Of a stretch of DNA of 46,816 nucleotides, positions 1-8,079 are shown piece after piece. Source of the DNA: Burkholderiales bacterium (GTDB lineage Bacteria; Pseudomonadota; Gammaproteobacteria; Burkholderiales; Burkholderiaceae_C); assembly GCA_947462065.1 (NCBI GenBank), contig CANHNO010000002.1:1-46816 (forward strand), read 5' to 3'. Each line of letters starts with the position of its first letter. The stretch's first letter is position 1. The position numbers and the translations under genes are program-made. The notes under the pieces were generated by a model. The model was not told the origin of the DNA. It worked only from the letters and a program-made list of their open reading frames with translations, and searched no databases.

Positions 1-280
1 CGTTCTCTTTGGTGATGTCGAGGTCCTTGGCGGTGATGGACTGGATCGAATACTCGATGTCCCTCTGCTTCTCAAACGCGGCGCGAATTTCCGGCACCGT
101 GCTGCCACCTTCAAGCGCCACCTTGTTGACGGCCTTCTGGATGGTGAAGAACTCGTTGAGCGTGGGCAGCACGCGCACCGTCAGCAACGCAATGAAGCCA
201 ATGACGATCGCCCATAACAGCAGGCCCAGCAGGGTGATGCCTTGCTGTTGTCGCTCCACGCGATGTCGCTTGCTCATCAT
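1..280 (-). CDS. DUF4845 small membrane protein (3' end outside window)
   Basis: The reading frame is open to the left edge, so only the first 93 residues are visible. After a short basic, polar N-terminus (MMSKRHRVERQQQ) comes one hydrophobic segment at about residues 15-34, then a conserved-looking stretch around VRVLPTLNEFFTIQKAVNKV. This is the DUF4845 pattern, a small pilin-like single-pass inner-membrane protein found next to lepB in betaproteobacteria. Its function is unknown. GGAG eight bases upstream supports ATG 280; the second ATG at 277 is in frame and possible. It follows lepB by 70 bases on the same strand. The usual next genes in this lineage (rnc, era, recO) would lie outside the window. 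Confidence 0.8.
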   Translation of the reverse strand, partial: MMSKRHRVERQQQGITLLGLLLWAIVIGFIALLTVRVLPTLNEFFTIQKAVNKVALEGGSTVPEIRAAFEKQRDIEYSIQSITAKDLDITKEN

Positions 281-350
281 GGTCCATGCTCCAGGTGATC
301 CGGGCGCACCGAGCACCCCTCGTCATCGGGAATCTTCGGCGAAGTCCCGC

Positions 351-1322
351 TCAATGAAAGAACCCGATTCGACTCACATTACCGAAATTCATCCAGACCA
401 GAAAGGCGCGGCCCACGATGTTCTGTTCCGGGACGAATCCCCAGTAGCGGGAATCTTCGGAGTGATCGCGGTTGTCGCCCATCATGAAGTAGTGGCCCGC
501 CGGCACCTTGCAGGTCACACCCTCGACGGTATAGGTGCAGTTCTCGCGGAAGGCGTAGTCATCGATCGCTCGTGCATAGCTTGGCACGGTTCGATCGACG
601 AGGATGTGGTGCGACTGTGCACCCGAACTTTCGGCGTATTGCTTGTCGTAACGCAGTGTTTGCTCGTTGTAGAAATCGGGCAGCGGCTGCGAAGGCACCA
701 ACACCCCATTCAGGTACAGCAACTGGTTGCGGTAGGAAATCTCGTCGCCCGGGATGCCGACGACACGCTTGATGTAGTCGATGCTCGGATTACGCGGATA
801 GCGAAACACCATCACATCGCCACGCTCCGGGTCGTGGTTGGGAATGATCTTCTTGTTGATCACCGGAAGCCTGATGCCGTAATGGAATTTATTGACCAGG
901 ATCAAATCGCCCACCAGCAGGGTGGGAATCATGGAGCCAGATGGAATCTTGAACGGCTCGAACAGGAACGAGCGCAGCAGGAATACGACCAAGATGACGG
1001 GGAACAGACCCGCCGTCCAGTCCAGCCACCACGGCTGAGCCAGCAGCGACTGGCGAGCTTGGCTCACGTCTCCGTCGCCATCGACCTTGGTAATGCCTTT
1101 GGCTGCAAGTTGCGCACGTCGCGTTTCGACCTGAGCTGCAAGTTCATTGGCAGCCTCCAAACGACGCGGCGCGAAGTAAAAGCGCTCTACCAACCAATAC
1201 GCCATCGTCACCACCGTCAGCACCAGCAGCAAAAGCGAGAAATTGCCACTCCATTTCCCGACGTACCAGCCGCCCAGGAAAACAACCAGGCAACCGTAAA
1301 GCAGACCGGTCAACGTACTCAT
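351..1322 (-). CDS. lepB: Signal peptidase I
   Basis: Inner-membrane serine/lysine endopeptidase that removes signal peptides from secreted preproteins. The protein has 323 residues. Two hydrophobic N-terminal segments (about 5-20 and 28-44) precede a cytoplasmic loop, and a further membrane segment at 105-121 leads into the periplasmic catalytic domain. The catalytic serine is the second Ser of PSGSM (about S130) and the catalytic lysine lies in DYIKRVVG (about K185). The late family box GDNRDHSEDSR is intact. The start at 1322 is chosen because its ATG overlaps the lepA stop (TGATG), implying translational coupling. A longer upstream frame would run deep into lepA and lacks family sequence. 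Confidence 0.97.
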   Translation of the reverse strand: MSTLTGLLYGCLVVFLGGWYVGKWSGNFSLLLLVLTVVTMAYWLVERFYFAPRRLEAANELAAQVETRRAQLAAKGITKVDGDGDVSQARQSLLAQPWWLDWTAGLFPVILVVFLLRSFLFEPFKIPSGSMIPTLLVGDLILVNKFHYGIRLPVINKKIIPNHDPERGDVMVFRYPRNPSIDYIKRVVGIPGDEISYRNQLLYLNGVLVPSQPLPDFYNEQTLRYDKQYAESSGAQSHHILVDRTVPSYARAIDDYAFRENCTYTVEGVTCKVPAGHYFMMGDNRDHSEDSRYWGFVPEQNIVGRAFLVWMNFGNVSRIGFFH

Positions 1323-3130
1323 CAATCTTCCACTTGGAGAATGGCCAGAAATGCCTCTTGGGGCACCTCCACCGAGCCGATCTGCTTCATGCGCTTCTTG
1401 CCCGCTTTCTGCTTGTCGAGCAGCTTGCGTTTGCGCGAGACGTCGCCACCGTAGCACTTGGCGATCACGTTCTTCCGGAGCGCCTTGATTGTCTCACGCG
1501 CGATGATGTTGGCCCCGATGGCGGCCTGGATCGCGACGTCGTACTGCTGGCGTGAAATCAACTCGCGCATCTTGGCCACGACCGCGCGGCTTCGATACTG
1601 GCTCTGGCTACGGTGCACGATGATCGACAGCGCATCGACCTTGTCTCCGTTGAGCAGGATATCGACCTTGACGACATCGGCAGCGCGGTATTCCTTGAAC
1701 TCGTAATCCATCGACGCATAGCCGCGCGATACACTTTTCAATTTGTCGAAGAAGTCGAGCACGATCTCCGCCAGCGGCATCTCGTAGGTCAGCATCACCT
1801 GGCGACCGTGGTAGGCCATGTTCATCTGCTGGCCGCGCTTTTGATTGGCCAGCGTCATCACCGGGCCCACGTAGTCCTGCGGCATGTAGAGGTGCACCGT
1901 GACGATCGGCTCGCGGATCTCGTTGATGCGGCCGAGGTCCGGCATCTTGGACGGGTTGTCGACCTGGATCACGTCATCGTTGCCGAGTTGCACCTCGTAG
2001 ACGACGCTGGGCGCGGTAGTGATCAGGTCCTGATCGAACTCACGCTCCAAGCGCTCCTGCACGATCTCCATGTGCAACAGACCCAGGAAGCCGCAGCGAA
2101 AACCGAAGCCCAGCGCTTGGCTGACTTCGGGCTCGTAACGCAACGATGAATCGTTGAGCTTGAGCTTTTCCAGCGCGTCTCGGAGTTGGTCGTATTCGCT
2201 GGCCTCGGTTGGGTAAAGCCCTGCGAACACCTGTGGCTGGATTTCCTTGAACCCAGGCAGTGCCTCTCTGGCAGGGCCCAGGTTGTTGGGCAGCTTCTTC
2301 TCCAGCGTGATGGTGTCGCCGACCTTGGCCGCCTGGAGTTCCTTGATACCAGCCACGATGAAGCCGACCTCGCCAGCATTGAGGCGATCTCGCGGCACCG
2401 ACTTGGGCGTGAAGACACCCAGGTTGTCAGCGCCGTAGACCGCGTCGCTGGCCATCATGCGTATGCGTTCACCCTTGATCAGCGTGCCGTCGACCACGCG
2501 CACTAGCATCACGACGCCGACGTAGTTGTCGAACCAGGAATCAACGATCATCGCGCGTAGCGGCGCATCAGGATTGCCACGAGGCGGCGGCATGCGGGTG
2601 ATCACCGCCTCCAGGATGTCGTCGATGCCCATGCCGGTCTTCGCGCTGCAAGGGATCGCCTGATCAGCGTCGATGCCGATCACGTCCTCGATCTCCGACT
2701 TCGCGTTCTCCGGGTCGGCATTCGGCAGATCCATCTTGTTGAGGACGGGAATCACCTCGACGCCCAGATCGAGCGCGGTATAGCAGTTAGCGACGGTTTG
2801 CGCCTCCACGCCCTGACTCGCGTCAACCACGAGCAGCGCCCCTTCGCAGGCCGACAGAGAACGACTCACTTCATACGAGAAATCGACATGTCCCGGCGTG
2901 TCGATCAGATTCAGGTTGTAGACACGACCATCGTGCGCCTTGTACTCAAGTGCTGCTGTCTGCGCCTTGATCGTGATGCCGCGCTCGCGCTCGATGTCCA
3001 TCGAGTCGAGCACTTGCGCTTCCATCTCGCGATCGCTCAAACCTCCGCAACGTTGGATCAAGCGATCGGCGAGCGTGGACTTGCCATGGTCGATGTGGGC
3101 AATGATCGAAAAATTTCGGATGTGGTCCAT
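1322..3130 (-). CDS. lepA: Elongation factor 4 (ribosomal back-translocase)
   Basis: Translational GTPase that acts on stalled or mistranslocated ribosomes and influences ribosome assembly and initiation. The 602-residue length is normal for the family. GTPase motifs are in order: AHIDHGKST (11-19), DTPGHVDF (77-84), NKMD (131-134). EF-G-like domains and the LepA-specific C-terminal domain follow, with conserved boxes such as [22 protein letters not shown]. The frame begins [14 protein letters not shown], the canonical N-terminus. It is the first gene of a lepA-lepB-DUF4845 operon. A candidate promoter, a terminator and a small-RNA-like element lie in the 444 bases upstream. Confidence 0.98.
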   Translation of the reverse strand: MDHIRNFSIIAHIDHGKSTLADRLIQRCGGLSDREMEAQVLDSMDIERERGITIKAQTAALEYKAHDGRVYNLNLIDTPGHVDFSYEVSRSLSACEGALLVVDASQGVEAQTVANCYTALDLGVEVIPVLNKMDLPNADPENAKSEIEDVIGIDADQAIPCSAKTGMGIDDILEAVITRMPPPRGNPDAPLRAMIVDSWFDNYVGVVMLVRVVDGTLIKGERIRMMASDAVYGADNLGVFTPKSVPRDRLNAGEVGFIVAGIKELQAAKVGDTITLEKKLPNNLGPAREALPGFKEIQPQVFAGLYPTEASEYDQLRDALEKLKLNDSSLRYEPEVSQALGFGFRCGFLGLLHMEIVQERLEREFDQDLITTAPSVVYEVQLGNDDVIQVDNPSKMPDLGRINEIREPIVTVHLYMPQDYVGPVMTLANQKRGQQMNMAYHGRQVMLTYEMPLAEIVLDFFDKLKSVSRGYASMDYEFKEYRAADVVKVDILLNGDKVDALSIIVHRSQSQYRSRAVVAKMRELISRQQYDVAIQAAIGANIIARETIKALRKNVIAKCYGGDVSRKRKLLDKQKAGKKRMKQIGSVEVPQEAFLAILQVED

Positions 3131-3246
3131 GCTGACTGCGAGTGTTCTTCAGTGGAGCTTCGATGAGGTGCCGAAGCGGTACGGCCGTTTCAACAAAAGC
3201 TCTCAATCGCGGAGCGATGCGAAAGGCCGCAGGCCTGTGCTGAAGC

Positions 3247-3281
3247 TAAAAAAAAGGCACGTCGAACGATTGACGCGCCTT
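3247..3281 (-). terminator. Intrinsic terminator upstream of lepA
   Basis: Read on the minus strand, AAGGCGCGTC and GACGTGCCTT form a 10-bp stem with one G-T pair and an 8-base loop, followed directly by a run of about nine T. This is a textbook Rho-independent terminator. It lies about 117 bases upstream of the lepA start and 293 bases downstream of the mucD stop. It may end the rpoE-mucD transcript, a separate short RNA, or a lepA leader. Confidence 0.85.
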
Positions 3282-3312
3282 CCAACAAAAATGTTTGGCA
3301 ACTGCTTGTTGG
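3247..3312 (-). ncRNA. Candidate small RNA or lepA leader attenuator
   Basis: A start site about seven bases after the TACAAT hexamer (3319-3324) would give a transcript beginning near 3312 and ending at the terminator, about 66 nt. It would consist of two stem-loops: CCAACAA paired with TTGTTGG (3306-3312 with 3282-3288, 17-nt loop), then the terminator stem. No start codon with a Shine-Dalgarno sequence lies inside. I recognise no known RNA family. Alternatively it is simply the 3' end of the mucD transcript. Confidence 0.4.
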
Positions 3313-3318
3313 GACTTG

Positions 3319-3324
3319 ATTGTA
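3319..3324 (-). promoter_or_regulatory. Candidate -10 element before the two-hairpin RNA and lepA
   Basis: Minus-strand TACAAT in the context GGCTACAATCAAG differs from the sigma-70 consensus at one base. The -35 region (about 3341-3348) is a poor match. Similar CTA-A-AAT or CTACAAT hexamers occur before other genes in this window (9694, 17782, 34433, 34477), which supports a real promoter type. Confidence 0.4.
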
Positions 3325-3574
3325 GCCAAAAGCATGTCCGCAGAACCGCGCCAGTGCTTGTTTAGCGATCGTTGCGCATCGCCAACAGAAAACTTGTGCA
3401 CACTTTATGCACAGGTAATAGCTTGTTTTCGTGGCGCCACGCACCCCTAGGAAAGTGGGGCATCCTGGGTCAGCGTCTCACTCGCAGCAGTCAGTCGAAT
3501 GACCCGACGCAGTCGATTGACGAGGCGAGTAGATCCGAGAATGTGAGCGCACACAAACAAGTCAACTGCCCAAA

Positions 3575-5074
3575 TCACCTCGAAGGACGGATCACGATGT
3601 AGTTAACCCATTCGCCACGCTTGACCAGCAGGGTCACCGATTTCGGCTTGTCCAGCTTGCTGATGGCGGCCTCAAACTGCTTGACACTGCTGATTTCCGT
3701 CTTGTCGAGCGACAAGACGATGTCTCCCTCACGAATGCCTGCTTTGGCACCGGCACCTTCGATGGCTTCGACGCGAACGCCGTTCTTGACCTTGAGCTCG
3801 GATTTCTGCGCGTCGCTCAGGTCGGAGACTGCGAGCCCCAGAAGCCCGATCACTGCCGGTAGTTTCGGGGTGTTTCTCTCGACCGGCGCACTGCGCGGTC
3901 GCTCGGCCTCCAGTTCCACAACGGTCACGCTCAACTCCTTCGACGCACCTCGGCGGAATACCTCGAGGGTCGCCTTGGTCCCCGGCTTGACGCTGCCCAC
4001 GATGCGCGGCAGGTCCCCCGCCTTCTCGATCGCCCGGCCATCGAACCTCGTGATGATGTCACCGGCTTCGACCCCTGCCTTGTCCGCCGGGCCTCCTGCC
4101 TCGACGCTGCGCACCATCGCACCGCTGGGCTTGCCCAGACCGATCGATTCAGCCACTTCCTTGGTCACCTGATCGATCTGCACGCCGATGCGGCCGCGAA
4201 TGACGCGCCCGCTGGTGCGCAGCTGGTCGGCAACACGGATCGCCTCATCGATGGGGATAGCGAACGAAATGCCGATGAAGCTGCCTGATCGGCTGTAGAT
4301 CTGGGAATTGATGCCGACCACCTCACCTCGCATGTTGATCAAGGGACCGCCCGAATTGCCAGGATTGATCGCCACATCGGTCTGGATGAAGGGCAGGAAG
4401 TCACCGGTGTCGCGAGCCTTGGCGCTGACGATTCCGGCGGTGACGGTGTTCTCAAGTCCGAACGGCGATCCGATCGCGATGACCCACTCGCCAACCTTCA
4501 AGCGGCTGACGTCACCGACACGAACCGCCTGCAGACCAGCTGCCTCAATCTTGACCACCGCCACATCGGTCCGCTTGTCAGCGCCGATGACGCGAGCCTT
4601 GAATTCGCGCTTGTCGGTCAGCGTGACGAACACCTCTTCGGCCCCTTCGACCACGTGGGCATTGGTCATCACATAACCATCGGCATTCAGGATGAACCCG
4701 GAGCCCACGCCGCGTTGTTGCGGTTCGCTTTCCTGCGGTGTGGGTTGCTGCGGAGGGCGCCTCGGGCTTTGCTGGCCGGGAATTGGTACACCGAAACGTT
4801 TGAAGAACTCGAGCATGTCCTCGTCCATCTCCGGTCCGCCGCTACCGCGAATCCGATGCCGTTCCGTCGTTCGGATATTGACCACCGATCCGCCCACGTT
4901 CTCGACCAGCACCGTGAAATCCGGTAGCCCCTGTGCCTGTACGGCGGCGGGCATGGCACCGGCGAACAACACCAGCACGGTGGCGAGCGCACCGGCGGCA
5001 CGGCGCGAGGCCCTCGAGGTCGCGGAAATGATGGAACTACGGGCGGCTCGGGCCCAGAGGAATGAGATCTGCAT
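3575..5074 (-). CDS. mucD: Periplasmic DegP/MucD-type serine protease
   Basis: HtrA-family protease and chaperone that clears misfolded envelope proteins. The protein has 499 residues with a long N-terminal export region: arginine-rich start, hydrophobic core at about 29-41, likely cleavage after AVQAQ near 48. The trypsin-like domain carries the triad H140 (TNAHVV), D170 (KRTDVAVV) and S241 (GNSGGPL). Two PDZ domains follow (about 290-380 and 410-495). A proline- and glutamine-rich loop at about 100-121 corresponds to the variable LA loop. It is last in the rpoE-rseA-rseB-mucD row, 73 bases after rseB, matching the mucABCD-type arrangement and a likely sigma-E regulon role. The start has a purine-rich upstream sequence (GAGACAAGAG). 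Confidence 0.95.
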   Translation of the reverse strand: MQISFLWARAARSSIISATSRASRRAAGALATVLVLFAGAMPAAVQAQGLPDFTVLVENVGGSVVNIRTTERHRIRGSGGPEMDEDMLEFFKRFGVPIPGQQSPRRPPQQPTPQESEPQQRGVGSGFILNADGYVMTNAHVVEGAEEVFVTLTDKREFKARVIGADKRTDVAVVKIEAAGLQAVRVGDVSRLKVGEWVIAIGSPFGLENTVTAGIVSAKARDTGDFLPFIQTDVAINPGNSGGPLINMRGEVVGINSQIYSRSGSFIGISFAIPIDEAIRVADQLRTSGRVIRGRIGVQIDQVTKEVAESIGLGKPSGAMVRSVEAGGPADKAGVEAGDIITRFDGRAIEKAGDLPRIVGSVKPGTKATLEVFRRGASKELSVTVVELEAERPRSAPVERNTPKLPAVIGLLGLAVSDLSDAQKSELKVKNGVRVEAIEGAGAKAGIREGDIVLSLDKTEISSVKQFEAAISKLDKPKSVTLLVKRGEWVNYIVIRPSR

Positions 5075-5147
5075 GTTCGGTACTCTTGTCTCAAAAGGGC
5101 AACGACTGACAGCGCAGTCATCACATCAGTAGTCATCCACAGAAAGC

Positions 5148-6188
5148 TTACTTGCTGCGGTCCACGGCTTCATAGAAGGCGCGCAGCGTCACCCTCGGCA
5201 CATCACCAACCACCGTGATCCAGAAATCGCCCTGGCGGCTCATCAGTGTCTGCGTGGCGCCGACGACGGTGATAGCCGGCCGTGGATGTCGATCAACGTC
5301 GTACGGCTCAATGAACAACGACACGTTGGTGATGCCATCGGAAAACACCGTCTGGATCAGGTGGTCGGAAGCCGATCTGCGATCAACGGTTGCCAGTCGG
5401 TCAAGCGGCCTGCGGATGCAACTCAGTTGCCGGAAGCCTGCGACCGTCTTGCGCAGCCGCCAGCCTTCTGCTTCGAGCCGGGTTGCCGTCAGTTGCGGCT
5501 TGACGACGCGGTGGCCGGCCAGCTTGCGCATCGGCAACAAGACCATGTTGGGCTGCGATCGCACACCTATGTCCACATCTGAAAACGCCGAGGTCTCTAG
5601 CGTTTCGCCCAGCGCATTGAGGATTTCAGCGCGCAGCAGCAAGCCAGTTTGCTTGTCAATCCAAAGTCGATAGCCGTAGCGGAATTCGTCGCGCGGCTTG
5701 AGCATAAGCACATTGGCGTCGTGACCAGCGACGCGCTCGGCGGGCTGCAGATGCACGTCGTAGAAATCTGCGACGTTATCGTCGGTGCCCTGCACCAAGG
5801 ACGGGAATGAACTGAGCACATCTCGCTGCTCAATCAGCGTGACCTTGTCGAAAGGCCAGACGGTGTGCACGACACCGTTGTGTCGCAGCACCTGGCGAGC
5901 TTGTCCGTCCAACGGCTCAATGCGCTCGAACTGGTCAGTGCCATCGTAGAAATGCGAGATGCGCGCACTGGTCATCGCGCCCGAAGAACTGACGACGAAG
6001 GTGCCCTGGAAATTCCGCTGGTTAGCCGCGGTGTGGATGCGCGTAAGCCACTCTCGCACTTCCTGCGGTTCGACCGCCACGCCTGGGGCTGCTACCGCCT
6101 GACCTGCGAAGCTCAGAAACATCAGGGACACCATCAGGCTCGCCCCGGCCGAGACCACCCGCGCCCGATGCCAATCCACGGTGCGCAC
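5148..6188 (-). CDS. rseB: Sigma-E regulatory protein RseB/MucB
   Basis: Periplasmic sensor that binds anti-sigma factor RseA and protects it from proteolysis until it senses mislocalised lipoprotein or LPS. From GTG 6188 it has 346 residues. An arginine-containing N-terminus and hydrophobic stretch (ASLMVSLMFLSFAGQAVAA) form a signal peptide. The mature part begins with EVREWLTRIHTAANQRNFQGTFVV, typical of MucB/RseB, followed by the LolA-like and C-terminal domains (YRLWIDKQTGLLLRAE; GDVPRVTLRAFYEAV at the end). GTG 6188 lies 10 bases after the rseA stop, with GGTGAG before it. An in-frame ATG at 6227 overlapping rseA would add 13 residues ahead of the signal peptide and is the alternative. 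Confidence 0.9.
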   Translation of the reverse strand: MRTVDWHRARVVSAGASLMVSLMFLSFAGQAVAAPGVAVEPQEVREWLTRIHTAANQRNFQGTFVVSSSGAMTSARISHFYDGTDQFERIEPLDGQARQVLRHNGVVHTVWPFDKVTLIEQRDVLSSFPSLVQGTDDNVADFYDVHLQPAERVAGHDANVLMLKPRDEFRYGYRLWIDKQTGLLLRAEILNALGETLETSAFSDVDIGVRSQPNMVLLPMRKLAGHRVVKPQLTATRLEAEGWRLRKTVAGFRQLSCIRRPLDRLATVDRRSASDHLIQTVFSDGITNVSLFIEPYDVDRHPRPAITVVGATQTLMSRQGDFWITVVGDVPRVTLRAFYEAVDRSK

Positions 6189-6198
6189 GTTCAATGGC

Positions 6199-6885
6199 TC
6201 ACCGCTCAGGGACTTCGACAGCAGCATGGCGCAACAGACCCGAGGTCGGCCCCAGCACCGAGGTGCCGGCAAACTGCTTGTGGGCCAGCAGATACCGATC
6301 CAGGCGCGGATCGCGAATGACCTGCCCATCAAACACCAACTCCATCCCTGCGGGGTAAACATCCGATGGAGGTACGGCCTCTTCCGCACGACTAACCGCC
6401 ATCAGCGAGTCGGCGGAATTGCCTACGGGCGCAGCCGAAATCTGAGGCTCAACGCTCGCGGTCACGCCGGGATTCTGCACGCCAACAACGGCACCCACGA
6501 CTATCACAAACCCCGCGGCCAAGGCCGCCGGCCACGCCCAGACACCCCTGGGCCGAACCGTTGGCAACTCGCCATCACCCGACGAGCCATCGACAGAATG
6601 CTGAACCGAACGAGGGGCCAGGATGACCGGTTCTGACGCCATGCGCTTGCGAAAGTCGCGCAGAAACTGCTCGTCACTCGCGCAGGAGTGCGCCAAGTCC
6701 TCGCAGCGCAGGACGTCGCCGATCAGGGCGTAGGAATGCCAAGTGTCGCGGCTACGCGCATCGGCTCGCCATTCAGAACAGATGCGCTCGACCGGGCCGC
6801 CCTGCAATTCGCCATCGAGCAATGCCGACAGCTCCTCGCCTCGTGCGTGTCCCGGGTCGGACCCGGACCCCGAATGATCTGCCAT
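6199..6885 (-). CDS. rseA: Anti-sigma-E factor RseA/MucA
   Basis: Single-pass inner-membrane protein whose cytoplasmic domain sequesters RpoE; regulated cleavage releases the sigma factor. The 228 residues start with a cytoplasmic anti-sigma domain (ELSALLDGELQ, then WHSYALIGDVLRCEDLAH). One membrane segment follows at about residues 113-134 (VWAWPAALAAGFVIVVGAVVGV), then a periplasmic tail ending near LDRYLLAHKQFAG, a common C-terminal feature of the family. ATG 6885 is strongly supported by AGGAGG five bases upstream. It lies 72 bases downstream of rpoE and 10 bases upstream of the rseB GTG. Confidence 0.95.
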   Translation of the reverse strand: MADHSGSGSDPGHARGEELSALLDGELQGGPVERICSEWRADARSRDTWHSYALIGDVLRCEDLAHSCASDEQFLRDFRKRMASEPVILAPRSVQHSVDGSSGDGELPTVRPRGVWAWPAALAAGFVIVVGAVVGVQNPGVTASVEPQISAAPVGNSADSLMAVSRAEEAVPPSDVYPAGMELVFDGQVIRDPRLDRYLLAHKQFAGTSVLGPTSGLLRHAAVEVPER

Positions 6886-6957
6886 GACAACCTCCTGTCC
6901 CCACCCCCAAAACACACATCACTCGAGGCCCCGACCGCAGTCAAAGCCTGCTCATGA

Positions 6958-7566
6958 TCACCACCGCTCACCGACCTGAGTGTCCAATAAGGGTCGCAAA
7001 CGCAACGCAATCGCCTCCCGGGCGCGAAAAATCCGTGATCTCACCGTGCCGATCGGGCAATTCATCAATTCTGCAATCTCTTCGTAGCTCAAACCCTCAA
7101 TCTCACGCAAAGTGATTGCCTGCCGCAGATCTTCGGACAACGCATTGATGGCGGCGTTGACCGTCATGGCCACTTCCTTACTGGCGAGCAGCGATTCAGG
7201 CGTTTCACCGTCGGTTAGTTCGTTCTCGGTGCGGGAAGTTTCATCTTCGTCGTCATGAGACGCTCTCGATGCGTCGGTCACCAGCAAATCGCGCTTGAGC
7301 TCGCCCAGCGCTTTCTTGGCAGTGTTGACCGCAATCCGGTAGAGCCAGGTATAGAACGCACTCTCGCCACGGAACTGAGGAATGGCACGGTAAGCGCGGA
7401 TGAAAGTCTCCTGCGCGATGTCGGGCACCAGATCGACATCCCTGACCATGCGCCCGATCAGACGTTCGATGCGACGCTGGTACTTGACCACCAGCATCTC
7501 GAAGGCCTTGACGTCGCCTTGCTTGACCCGCTCAATCAGCGGGGCGTCGGCGTCAGGAGCATTCAT
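6958..7566 (-). CDS. rpoE: RNA polymerase extracytoplasmic sigma factor E
   Basis: ECF sigma factor that directs the envelope-stress regulon. The 202 residues show region 2 (MLVVKYQRRIERLIGRMV; DIAQETFIRAYRAI; FRGESAFYTWLYRIAVNTAKK) and region 4 (REIEGLSYEEIAELMNCPIGTVRSRIFRAREAI). A charged linker (about 105-130, ASHDDEDETSRTENE) separates them, as in AlgU/RpoE. Start ATG 7566 matches the family N-terminus and lies only four bases after the stop of the upstream membrane-protein gene, with no clear Shine-Dalgarno sequence, suggesting translational coupling. I did not find a GGAACTT/TCTAA-type autoregulatory promoter directly upstream. Confidence 0.97.
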   Translation of the reverse strand: MNAPDADAPLIERVKQGDVKAFEMLVVKYQRRIERLIGRMVRDVDLVPDIAQETFIRAYRAIPQFRGESAFYTWLYRIAVNTAKKALGELKRDLLVTDASRASHDDEDETSRTENELTDGETPESLLASKEVAMTVNAAINALSEDLRQAITLREIEGLSYEEIAELMNCPIGTVRSRIFRAREAIALRLRPLLDTQVGERW

Positions 7567-7570
7567 TCGA

Positions 7571-8062
7571 TCAACCACGCGGGGCCTGCCGATCGATTGC
7601 ATTGGCCAGAATTGACACCGTGTCGTGGGCATACAGTGCACAGCGCAAGGAATGCCAATGTGTCTCCATACCTCGTCGTTGCACCGGGATCCATCGGTTT
7701 CGCAGATGGTACGACGGCAGATCGGCATGGAGTTTCAACAGCATCCAGCTGCCAAGATCCAGCACAACGCTCAGCCCGAGCAACTCGATTTCGACTGCAC
7801 CTCGGCTGGGATCATTGACCTGCCAGTGTTGCGTATCCCATCTCAGCACGATTGGCTGTCGCCGCACCAGAGCAATCGTTCCGAGCAAACCCACCAGCAG
7901 GGAAAAGATCAGGGCCATGCCGATCCCGTCGAGCGGATCGTCATGGTGCATGACCAGCCAAGCCATCGCGACGGCCAACGTCGTCCCGCTGATCATGCCA
8001 AGTAAAGCGTTCCATACACCGAAGCGCCGGACCGTCACTTGCACTGCCGACGCCGCTTGCAT
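7571..8062 (-). CDS. Small two-helix membrane protein, YgfX-like
   Basis: A 163-residue protein with two N-terminal membrane segments (about 18-37 and 47-64), then a soluble domain. LRWDTQHWQV, LGSWMLLKL and a C-terminal THWHSLRCALYA resemble the layout of E. coli YgfX/CptA (LRW-G--W near the middle, W--LRR-L at the end). The relationship is judged by eye and is tentative. A gene of this type often sits between fabF and rpoE in Burkholderiales. It starts 17 bases after fabF and ends four bases before rpoE, so all three are probably on one transcript. Function is unknown. Confidence 0.75.
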   Translation of the reverse strand: MQAASAVQVTVRRFGVWNALLGMISGTTLAVAMAWLVMHHDDPLDGIGMALIFSLLVGLLGTIALVRRQPIVLRWDTQHWQVNDPSRGAVEIELLGLSVVLDLGSWMLLKLHADLPSYHLRNRWIPVQRRGMETHWHSLRCALYAHDTVSILANAIDRQAPRG

Positions 8063-8079
8063 GACGCCGCAGTCGGCCC

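Larger units (their letters stand above)
3131..3574. other. Intergenic region between mucD and lepA, no convincing gene
   Basis: Short frames here have no recognisable family sequence and are taken as chance. On the minus strand it holds a TACAAT hexamer (3319-3324), a hairpin (3282-3312) and an intrinsic terminator (3247-3281). Other structure is a 12-bp perfect palindrome CGTGGCGCCACG (3430-3441), a TGTGCA/TGCACA inverted repeat (3395-3413) whose right arm contains one DnaA-box-like TTATGCACA (3405-3413), and a C/G-rich stem around 3443-3460. From general knowledge of related genomes, a glutaredoxin-like gene can sit in this place; none is visible here. Confidence 0.7.

Noticed and set aside
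3405-3413. DnaA-box-like TTATGCACA inside a TGTGCA/TGCACA inverted repeat.
   Set aside because: Only one box, no AT-rich unwinding stretch, and no dnaA, dnaN or parAB nearby, so an origin is not supported.
3430-3441. Perfect 12-bp palindrome CGTGGCGCCACG as a terminator or operator.
   Set aside because: No T tract on either side and no known matching operator; short palindromes are expected in GC-rich DNA.
5148-6389. Long N-terminal extension of rseB from 6389.
   Set aside because: The extra residues overlap rseA, are not signal-peptide-like, and would bury the clear signal peptide about 80 residues inside the protein.
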